Assembly (NCBI GenBank): GCA_029948255.1 | Contig: JALIZF010001668.1 | Coordinates: 434,001-498,000, forward strand | Direction of reading: 5' to 3' | Length of the DNA: 64,000 nt | Origin: Telmatactis stephensoni | Taxonomy: Eukaryota > Cnidaria > Anthozoa > Actiniaria > Isophelliidae | Shown here: in pieces, positions 56,006-64,000 of the stretch | Layout: each line of letters opens with the position of its first letter | Position numbering within the stretch: the first letter of the stretch is position 1 | Translations under genes and position numbers: made by a program | The notes under the pieces: model-generated | The model's database searches: none | What the model saw: only the letters and a program-made list of their open reading frames with translations | What the model was told of the DNA's origin: nothing

Positions 56006-56480
56006 TTTTTCGAACTATTCTTAGGAATGCGAGGAATAGGAATATGAATCAGTTCTATTAAAGGCAAACGTAGAACATAACTAGTGAAAACAGTCACTTA
56101 TTTAAACAGTTTTGTACGAATTGAGTTTGATTGTGTATTCAAGTTTGGCTTGACATACGTCTTTCTCTAATGAATAGGTGAGAGCTAAATACCAATAACG
56201 GAAGCTATAATGTTTAAGTGTCTTATTTCATACTTGAGAAAGCTTTTGCAAATTTTTTGATCGTGTAGCTTTTTTTTAAATAGGTAGATTTTGGTAGAGT
56301 AACAAAATATTTCTAGGTTTTTTTTTTTTTGGCTAAAAGCCTCGATTTAAAAGCAATCCCAAAGGACAATCAACGATCGATCAGATCATTGTTAGTGAAT
56401 TCCCAGAAGGAAACCTTATAGTTTCCTAGTGAACACACTTGCACTTTTCGTTTCAGGAAATAATAGGCTTTTTAATTGAA

Positions 56481-56982
56481 GGCGGATCCAAACGCCTTTT
56501 GCTCCAATTACCAGGCTTAGATGAAAGTTTCGAATAGTGTCAAGTTCCGTTTGATCGGCGTTACCTTGGCAACGATAAACATAGATCGCGGAAATCAGTT
56601 TCGGTAGTTCAACACAAGTTCAACACCTGCATCATGAAATGTCCAGCAGTGTTTTAGCGTTTTCCCACAAACACTGAGGATTGCTTTGCCTCACTTAAGC
56701 TTTATCAACAAAAAACAAACCCTCAAAAAAGTCATGCGATTTACTCGAAATCAGCGTGGTAGAAAAGTTTTAATTGTGTCCTATTTTCTTTGCCTTGGTG
56801 TGTAGTTTATTGCCCATATTGCCACTTGTCTAGAGCTGCTCGAATTACAAGAGACATTTGATTTTAGAAAAACCGATTTCCGCGATCTTTCATTGCCAAG
56901 GGAATGCCGATCAAGCGGAACTTGACACCATGCGAAACTTTCATCTAAGCCTGATAAATGGAGCAAAAGGCGTTTCGGATCG
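56481..56982. repeat. Fold-back structure downstream of GPCR unit 4
   Basis: GGATCCAAACGCCTTTTGCTCC at the left has its imperfect inverse GGAGCAAAAGGCGTTTCGGATC at the right. CTTAGATGAAAGTTTCGAAT, CGTTTGATCGGCG and TTACCTTGGCAACG pair similarly. Single-arm sequence occurs at 43930-44060. It ends near a GAGCCACCTTAA terminus (57034-57046) typical of the TTAA elements. Confidence 0.65.
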
Positions 56983-57508
56983 TCTTCAAGCAGAAGTCTA
57001 TTATTTCCTAAAATGTTTCCACTGGAAACTATTTCGAGCCACCTTAAACAATGTTCTGTTTATTATATAATTATTGATGAAAACAACTTTTTATTCGGCA
57101 GTATAAAGAAATAATACAAACTTATTATGATCTTTTTGACAGTACCGGTCATAGGACAATAATTTAGACTGTGTACGTACACTTTCAAAACTACAGTGAA
57201 TAAAGTTTATAACTAAATGTTCTTCATAAGCTATTGACTCTCAGAAAAAGTTTGTAAAAGCTCCAAAAACATTGTTTGTGGTTCATTTTCATTCAAATTA
57301 AGAGCTAGGAGGTCAGTCGAAGGGCTTGTCGTAATGTGAAGCCCACGACGCAGTACGCACCGGCATCTGAGTTTCTGTGACAAAATCTTAAAAGTACCGT
57401 TTTTTTCTAGTAGTAGTCTCTCTCAGAGGTCTCGACTCTCTGTTCCCATGCAGCGGCTTTTTCCTTGAAAAGCCGAATCTTTATTTAATATTCGTAGAAA
57501 GGGCTTTA

Positions 57509-57722
57509 CAGCGAAAATCATTGCATCGCGACCTCCATTGTCGGTAAGATTTTGGTCTTTTCTGATCCGTCCATCATTCTTGGGGGTGGAGCTTTCACGA
57601 ACTCGTTCAGTGATTGGTCGATTTGAAAGAAGCTCCGCCCCCAAACTGATTAACGGCTCAGAAAAACCCAAAATCAAAACAAAATTTGTAATTTGTTGGT
57701 CGCGATGCAACGATTTTGGCTG
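57509..57722. mobile_element. 214-bp TA-flanked MITE
   Basis: CAGCGAAAATCATTGCATCG and the inverse CGATGCAACGATTTTGGCTG are the ends (about 25 bp). TA flanks both sides. The duplicate at 48700 shows the uninterrupted GGGCTTTAGTAGTTTGTGGC. A TA duplication fits a Tc1/mariner-type origin. Confidence 0.8.
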
Positions 57723-57857
57723 TAATCATTTTGTGGCTTATGACCATGTCCTTGTTTTTGGGGTTTCTTGTTTTTCTTGAAATCCTCAGCAAGAAACTTT
57801 TCGTCCTCTTCAGCCGAGTACAGTAGTAAAAGAAAAAGACTTTTTCTGTAGTTCTAG

Positions 57858-57989
57858 GGAGCTGTTTATATGGAAGCGAGCCAGCTCGGTAAGCGGGCTG
57901 ACTTCTTTTGTTTTCTGGCCCCCAGGGAAAAGAAAACAAAAGAATTCAGCCCGCTTACCGGGCTGGCTCGCCTCAATATAAACAGCTCC
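57858..57989. mobile_element. 132-bp hairpin with 3-bp (TAG) duplication
   Basis: GGAGCTGTTTATAT..GCGAGCCAGC pairs with GCTGGCTCGC..ATATAAACAGCTCC. TAG lies on both sides. The duplicate at 48822-48840 is the empty site (GTTCTAGGCCAAG). A 3-bp duplication is typical of PIF/Harbinger-type elements. Confidence 0.82.
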
Positions 57990-58305
57990 TAGACCAAGTT
58001 ATATTTATCGGTCCACGTTTGATTGATAAGATTTTTCCAACGCAGAGAGCACATAGTTCTTATCGCCTTTTGTTCTGGCTGGGCAGCAAACTGGCTGAGA
58101 AACACACTGATCGAGCTCTTCTCTCCAAAAATGCTCGAACTGAACTATATCATATTCAAGTCGTGTGTCGCACTTTTTGTGTTTTCGTTTTGTTTTTTTC
58201 GCAATCAGTTTGTCTACATCCTCGTTGAAATGCTGAAAAATCGTCTGTGCTGTGTTTCTTCATTCATTATTTCTCACAAAGGAAAATCTTTCTTGGAAGA
58301 ATTAG

Positions 58306-60410
58306 TCAACTCGGATGGTTACATTACGACCTCACGCACCCTGGTATGACGGACTCTCTGAAGAAAGCTAAGCAGGATAAACGACGATACGAGAGAAAAT
58401 GGAAGAGAAGCAAACTTGAGATTGACCGTCAGCTGTACAAGCAACAGTGTGCCACTTACCAACAAATGCTGATCGCTGCTAAGACTCACTTCCACCGTGA
58501 TAAGATATCAAGCTGTAATGACCAGGAGTTGTTCCGTATGGTTGATAAACTGACGAAACCAAACATCTCACAGACCCTTCCATCGACCAATGATTCTTCG
58601 ACACTTCCAACCCAATTTGCTAATTACTTCACTCGTAAGATTGAAGACCTAACGAGCGCCATCAGCGAAGTTGTCCTGCCACAGAGTCATTTGCCATTTC
58701 ATCCCGATGTCTGCCATTATTCCATGAATTCTTTTTTGCCAGTCAGTCTGGAACAAGTAAAGACGATTGTGTCTGGATCACCAAATAAAACGTGCCTCCT
58801 GGATCCCATTCCTACAGGACTCTTGAAACAGTGTCTGGACGATCTTTTGACAACCGTGACATCTGTTATTAACCTCTCACTTGAAAGCGGACATGTTCCT
58901 GACAAATTAAAGTACGCATTGGTTACGCCTGTACTTAAGAAGAAATCCCTTGATCCCGACGTTCTCGCCAATTACCGTCCAATTTCTAATCTTCCATTTT
59001 TGTCTAAAGTCCTAGAAAGAGCTGTCTGTACGCAACTTGTTCACTATCTAGAGTTAAACAGTTTGTATTCTGATATGCAATCTGCCTATCGCCGTAGATA
59101 CATCACAGAGACAGCTTTACTACGCGTGTACAACGACATCCTGATGGCTCTGGATGAGGGTTGTGAAGTCATTCTGGTACTTTTGGACTTTTCTTCTGCC
59201 TTTGACACTATTAATCACTCAATGCTACTATCTCGTCTTCATGACCGTTTTGGAATTACTGGCACTGCGTTAGAGTGGTTTAAATCGTATCTGTCTTCAC
59301 GCTCTGTTTCAACTCGTATTGGATCCACTGTTTCTCCTGTCTCTCCGCTGGTTCATGGGGTCCCACAGGGCTCTGTGTTAGGCCCCGTCCTCTTCACACT
59401 ATATGTTGCTCTTCTGGAAGACGTGATCTATGCACATGGAATCAATTGTATCATGTATGCTGATGACTCCCAGCTCTATACTGTTTTAAAACATCCTCAG
59501 TCTGACACGATCCAGAGAATTGAACACTGCGTCAATGATATTAAGATATGGTCCACTCAAAATAATCTGTTTCTTAACGATGGTAAAACTGAGGTTATTC
59601 ACATTTCCTCAAAATTCCGTTCAGCATCCCTACTCGCTGGTATCAGCGTTGGTGGCTACAGCATTGCTCCAGTCGCCGAAGTACGTAACTTGGGCGTCAC
59701 CTTTGACAAGAATCTGTGTATGGATACACACGTCACCAACATCTGTAAGAGTGCTTTTCTGGCCATTAGAGATATTGGTTGAATTAGGCGTTACCTTGAT
59801 CAGTCTACGACAGAACGTCTTGTACACGCCTTCGTTTCATCGCGCCTGGATTACTGTAACAGTATTTTTCTTGGTCTTCCTGCCTATCTCATCGACCGGC
59901 TGCAGAAAGTACAGAACACCGCCGCAAGGCTCGTCTCCCGATCTAAACGCTCTGACAGTGTTACATCAATCCTTAAGAAATTACACTGGCTCCCTGTTTC
60001 TGAAAGAATCGAATTCAAAATCCTCCTTTTAACGTACAAGTGCCTTCATCTGATGGACTCGCCCCAAAGTACCTTTCTGATCTTCTCAAGCCGTATAAGC
60101 CCAGCCGTTTACTGCGTTCCTCTTCAAAGCTTCTTCTCGAAGAACCAGGTTCAAGAACTTTACCTTTGGCAAAAGATCCTTTTCACTGGCTGCACCTTCC
60201 CTTTGGAACAATCTACCGGACACTGTGAAACATGCTATCTCTCTGGCTTCCTTTAAATCTCAACTGAAAACATTCCTGTTTATCAGGAACGCATAATCTA
60301 ATGGTATTTCGTTAAACTTCAAGAATCTGTAATTCTATCTGGCCTAATGTAAAGAGCATCGAGACTTTTGTTTGATGCGCTATGAAGAACCATTTATTAT
60401 TATTATTATT
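58306..60410 (+). mobile_element. 5'-truncated CR1/L2-like non-LTR insertion, 6-bp TSD
   Basis: AATTAG occurs at 58300-58305 and 60411-60416. The duplicate locus has the single AATTAG at 49142-49147. The 3' end is a short (TTA)n tail. The content begins in the linker between endonuclease and RT (RPHAPWY frame) and runs through the RT to the C terminus. Confidence 0.9.
58330..60300 (+). pseudogene. CR1/L2-like reverse transcriptase, broken
   Basis: RPHAPWY is in one frame, then a frame change near 58345 to a 480-codon stretch: DKRRYERKWKRSKLE, ANYRPISNLPF, VILVLLDFSSAFDTINH (motif A), HGVPQGSVLGPVLFTLYV (motif B), CIMYADDSQLY (motif C, YADD). A stop at 59780 interrupts before RRYLDQSTTERLVHAFV and LDYCNSIFLGLP. 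Another frame change near 60045 precedes GLAPKYLSDLLKPY. The catalytic residues are present but the ORF is disrupted at three places. Confidence 0.9.
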
Positions 60411-60629
60411 AATTAGATGCCTTGAGCCGGTAACGAAGAAATTAAAACAGACTAGAAAAAAGGAAAGTTACGAGATTTTCGCAATGAAATATATGTAATT
60501 CATCGATAATTATAAATAAAGGTAATTAAAGTGTTTTAATCAATCGCCATTTTGCTAGAAATCTCAGTGATCAATGTAAATTATATTTGGGTTATTTGTC
60601 ACAAGTTAACTAATTTTTTTCAGCTGTCC

Positions 60630-60771
60630 TATAAAAACCGTTAACATCTTTCAGTTAACACCTCCTACCAACGACAAATGTAGAATGAGATGGATTCTGG
60701 TAATTCTGTCTCTGTATTTTCCTGTTATTCAAAAGTGCTTTTCGACATTTAACATTCGAAGAAGAAATTGA
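60630..60771 (+). promoter_or_regulatory. TATA box plus short signal-peptide-like ORF, duplicate 2
   Basis: TATAAAA at 60630-60636, then ATG at 60685 of a 28-codon ORF MRWILVILSLYFPVIQKC... It matches the layout at 49388. The hydrophobic leader is conserved. Confidence 0.4.
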
Positions 60772-60831
60772 TTATATTTTATTATATTGGTTTAGAAAAG
60801 ATACTCATTGAAAACGAGTTTTTAATTTTAG

Positions 60832-61110
60832 TCGATTTCGGACCTTGCAATATTGAAAAACGGAACTCCACCTGGAACCTCGATATTTTTCTGATGAGTT
60901 ATCATTATTTGTATAAACCGTGTTTCCATAATTCGCCATTTAGGGTGTCAACTCAGGAAACAGGTATAAATAAGTTCATTTATTTTATTTTGAAAGCGCA
61001 GGGAGTGTTTGCAGCCCTCCATCAGGATGATGTAAATGAGATATGGTATATTTGGAAATTTGATTGTAAACAAACGTGCTCCAACTGGACAAAGAAATTA
61101 AGTACTCTGG
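60832..61110 (+). CDS. Two phase-1 exons of a putative secreted Cys-containing protein, duplicate 2
   Basis: Exon 60832-60963 (acceptor TTTTAATTTTAG, donor CAG|GTATAA, 132 nt) and exon 61015-61110 (acceptor TGTTTGCAG, donor CTGG|GTAAAT, 96 nt). Both begin and end in phase 1. The first encodes DFGPCNIEKR..HYLYKPCFHN..STQET, the second ALHQDDVNEIWYIWKFDCKQTC, giving four cysteines in about 75 residues. Phase-1 symmetric exons are typical of shuffled extracellular modules. I do not recognise the family. The first exon and 3' exons are not established. Confidence 0.45.
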
Positions 61111-61424
61111 GTAAATATTCAGCTAGCCAGCTGTCATGGAGGCGCTACTCTCGAGCTAAGCTCTTTTAGAAACCTTAAGATTGACATTAGAGATTTTAAG
61201 ATATTAGAGACCTTTGACGTTTATGACAAACCACTAACAACAAACAGCAAAAATTGGGCTTTGATCAGTTTTGATTTTATATTTTACTCTAATCCCTATA
61301 TCAATCCAACAAGCGAATGTAGAACAAATCTCTTAGCGACAGAAAATACAAATATCTTTACTTAAGTGTACAAACGGCTGAGGACAGGTGGCTAAAGTTT
61401 GCCGTTTGCCGCAAACAAATAGCG

Positions 61425-61666
61425 GGGAGTTTATAATAAGCGCGCAGGAGACGTTTTTGTCAACACGGACGTCACGCGCGTTTTCGTTCATCCGTTCGCC
61501 GCCATAGATGAGGTTGCTATTCTTGGTAGAAGATGAAAAATTAAAGTCTTAACTGACCTTCTGCTTAACGAAAACGGACACATCATCTATGATGACAAAC
61601 GGATGAAGAAGAACGCACACTGCGGTGGCGTCCGCGTTGACAAAAACGTCTCCTGCTTAAGCTCCC
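61425..61666. mobile_element. About 240-bp inverted-repeat element
   Basis: GCAGGAGACGTTTTTGTCAA at the left and TTGACAAAAACGTCTCCTGC at the right are exact inverses. Pairing extends outward (GGGAGTTTA / TAAGCTCCC) and inward around CATCCG..CATAGATGA. Confidence 0.75.
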
Positions 61667-62755
61667 TAATCTTAAGGTCTCTATTGAGGTTCCAGCTTTG
61701 TCCCTCAAACCGCTAACCGCGGTTTCCCGCTTGTCGTTTGTTATATTTATTTTATTGACGATTAGGAATTCGCAATATCGATTAGCAAAATTTAAATTTG
61801 CAAAGTCTTATGAGGAATTTGTGAACATCAGACGTTTTATTTCTCAATTCCTGTGAGGTGCAAACGTCAAGATACCACGTGATTTCGGTCTTGCCGTACG
61901 GGTTGCATGAATTTGTCGTTTCAGGTGCACATTTTAGCGGGGGAAGCATGTCTCGAGGTAAAATACGGCAGAGATTTTGCACTTCTTGTACATTGTAAAC
62001 TGACGTTTGATGCTTTTTTCTCGGGTTGTTGCTCATATTTGGCACAAGCGCTTTATTTCTTGAGATTATAAAGGACTATGAAATAATTAGATCTGACATT
62101 TTTTGGTGGAACTCGCGATCGGGTTGATATGCACATCGAGTAACACATCAAGTAGCACTTCAAGAATGTATACCTTTGTCAGGGGTTGCCTTGAGAGATG
62201 AGGTGGACGTAAATTCATCCTTTTTCTTAATTTTCTAAAGCCGATTCATTGATGCTTTCATAAACACGGCCACCTTATCTCTCAAGACTAACTAATGCCC
62301 ATCCTCCTGACAAAGGTTTGAATTCTTGAATTGCAGCTCATTTGCATTCAAAACAAAAGCGCAAGAAATCTGGTTTCAAGTGTTTGTGCAGGATATCGTA
62401 CTTTGTAAAATTTATTTCTCTGGCCTGGTCTATGTTGTGTACAAAAACAAAAATCAGTACAGTCGTTTAATTTCAGATTGATTAATCGGCGTAGTTTGAT
62501 TTCCTGTTTTTCATCCATTTATACCAACAAAATTTTGATTTAGAGTGGATCGTTTCTAAACAATGGGGTCAGGTTTTGTTGAAATTACTCCAAAAATATT
62601 TCTCTTCAACAAAATCGCTTCAGAAAGCCAATTTGTAGCTGGATATAATTGGAGTAAAAGTTCCTAAAAAGCTATTGAAATTGAAAGCGATTCTAATTAA
62701 AAAGTTGTGACCAAAAGTTTGTCAAGGCCGAATGCCTCCTGAATTTCTAATGAGC
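61667..62755. other. No gene seen
   Basis: Short ORFs only. An imperfect inverted pair GACAAAGGT / CCTTTGTCAGG flanks about 62180-62310. No protein similarity recognised. Confidence 0.45.
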
Positions 62756-63055
62756 CACCTTAAGCCCGCCGCACACGTTGAGAAACTGCGTGAGGTTGCC
62801 GTTAACGTGTACGTTCTATTAGAAAACGTAAGCTTTACGTACATGGGAAAGGGCAGACGGCAGAGAGGATCCCGTGTCCTGCTTTTTTCCGTCGGGCGTT
62901 GCCATTTAATTGCAAAGTGAGTCATTCAATTTCGCGTTCCGCGGCGCCGTAATGCAATGTCCTGCTCACGTTTAACTACCAAATGCGCGTCGCCAGTCGC
63001 GAAAAAGAATCCTCTCAGCCGCTTTGCCGTCTGCCTTTCCCGTATACGTTAAAGG
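62756..63055. repeat. Imperfect inverted repeat after a GAGCCACCTTAA word
   Basis: ACGTACATGGGAAAGGGCAG then ACGGC..GAGAGGAT pairs with the right-hand ATCCTCTCAGCCG..CCGTCTGCCTTTCCCGTATACG. Possibly a MITE. The adjacent GAGCCACCTTAA at about 62750 resembles the ends of the TTAA family. Confidence 0.45.
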
Positions 63056-63549
63056 GGTACTGTCAGTAATGACTTCTACTACTAGTTTTACCATATTACC
63101 GCATTCAACATGCAAAAGATTTTCAAACCAAAGATACACGCATGCGCAGGCAAATTCTCTACATACTCTTTATAACAAGATCGCTCTTACACAAACGGTC
63201 GTAAAATATCAATTTTATTTCCTCCAATCAGTCATAAATAACCTCGATAGAAAAAGCTATCTACTAGAGTTACTCTTACGGGAGTGAGACTAAAAATTTC
63301 CATGTCCTCGACAAACAAAAACTTCGAACAAACAAAAATCTTCGAAAAAGTTTTACTTCATGGTACTTTAACTGGCAAACTCTGTAGCGGACGTTTAAAA
63401 GGGGAATTTTATATTCCAGGTCATGCTTACACGGTCAGTGTTTCAGTTTCTGGTAGCGTCGAGGGCCAATCCAACGATAAAGCAATAAAATATACATCAT
63501 GACAGTCAGAACTCGCTGTTGAAGCAGTTTAAGGCCAGTTGAAGCAGGT
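63056..63549. other. No gene recognised
   Basis: Two short plus-strand ORFs (63024-63287 and 63284-63502) overlap by four bases. Neither has a recognisable domain. Confidence 0.4.
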
Positions 63550-63571
63550 GAAGTTGTTAACCTTCCTGTTA

Positions 63572-64000
63572 CTATTGTATATTATTGTATATACCCGTTC
63601 TGACTTAGACAAATTACAGAGAACAATGAACTCTGCCGCACGACTGATTACAGGAATTAAGAAATATGAACATATATCTGATGCACTACGTAATCTACAC
63701 TGGTTACCCATCGAGTGTAGAATTAAATTTAAGATTTTGTTACTGGTATACAAGTCCTTGAATGGCCTGGCACCTGATTACATATCTGCACTTACAGATG
63801 TTCGTCGACCTACCCGCTCTCTTCGATCGTCTGACAAGTTACTGCTTAATGTTCCAAAGATAAATACAGTTACTTATGGCCAGCGTACCTTCTCCTACGC
63901 AGCCGCAACACTCTGGAACTCCATACCGGAAAATATTAGAAACTCTGCATCAGTTGAAATATTTAAAACCAGACTCAAAACATTTTTCTTTAAAGAAACA
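63572..64000 (+). pseudogene. 3' part of a CR1/L2-like reverse transcriptase, running off the window
   Basis: One open frame to the last base: DKLQRTMNSAARLITGIKKY, LHWLPIECRIKFKILLLVYK, LNGLAPDYISAL, YGQRTFSYAAATLWNSIP, IRNSASVEIFKTRLKTFFF. This is the RT C-terminal region typical of CR1/L2-like ORF2. It is 5'-truncated near 63545-63600. No break is seen in the visible part. Confidence 0.85.

Larger units (their letters stand above)
52690..56290. repeat. GPCR segmental duplication, unit 4
   Basis: Begins with the same CAAGGCGTCTTATTTAG..CATTCATATCCGGATCGATA block as unit 1 and keeps the order ORF1p relic, GPCR exon 2, intron, exon 1, tRNA-like. It is enlarged by a 610-bp solo LTR. Confidence 0.88.
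57225..61150 (+). repeat. Segmental duplicate of 48480-50070, with three insertions
   Basis: Aligned with 48480-50070 in the same orientation. It differs mainly by elements at 57509-57722, 57858-57989 and 58306-60410. Confidence 0.85.

Overview
This window looks like nuclear DNA of a marine invertebrate, most likely a cnidarian and plausibly a stony coral. That is inference, from AT-rich repeat-laden sequence, intronless BTB-BACK-PHR genes, two-exon class A GPCRs, several non-LTR reverse transcriptases and very many fold-back DNA elements. There is no bacterial, phage or organellar gene organisation.

Layout. 0-11 kb: one possible EF-hand exon at the left edge, then nested TIR elements (2.8-4.3 kb), a TTAA-flanked fold-back element (4.5-5.5 kb), a possible minus-strand promoter/first exon (6.9-7.05 kb), a 36-bp minisatellite (7.3-7.5 kb), a long element carrying dispersed GC-rich hairpins (7.6-9.6 kb) and two MITE-like elements. 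11.5-21.7 kb: two complete 430-codon BTB-BACK-PHR genes, head to head, with about 7.5 kb of fold-back elements between them, including an 84-bp perfect palindrome with a 9-bp target duplication. 22-32 kb: two tRNA-derived SINE-like copies and a nearly full-length but frameshifted non-LTR retrotransposon on the minus strand (24.8-29.1 kb). 32-56.3 kb: four copies of a roughly 3.3-3.7-kb segmental duplication. Each carries a minus-strand two-exon rhodopsin-like GPCR, a decayed ORF1p relic beyond its 3' end and a tRNA-Thr-like sequence upstream. Copies 1 and 2 are nearly identical. Copy 3 has a frameshifted tail and a huge 8-bp repeat in its intron. Copy 4 is a mosaic and carries a solo LTR. Between copies 3 and 4 lie a 1.9-kb TTAA fold-back element, a large inverted repeat and an RT fragment. 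57-61 kb: a direct duplicate of 48.5-50 kb, into which three different mobile elements have inserted. Both duplicates hold a TATA box, a signal-peptide-like ORF and two phase-1 exons with four cysteines. The window ends inside another RT fragment.

How it works together. The host genes are probable CUL3 substrate adaptors (BTB) and probable cell-surface receptors (GPCRs); nothing ties the two groups into one pathway. The most distinctive feature is that internal duplications provide matched empty sites for at least five insertions (solo LTR, CR1/L2-like RT, TA-flanked MITE, TAG-flanked hairpin, a 255-bp element nested in a fold-back arm), so exact element ends and target duplications can be read from this one sequence.
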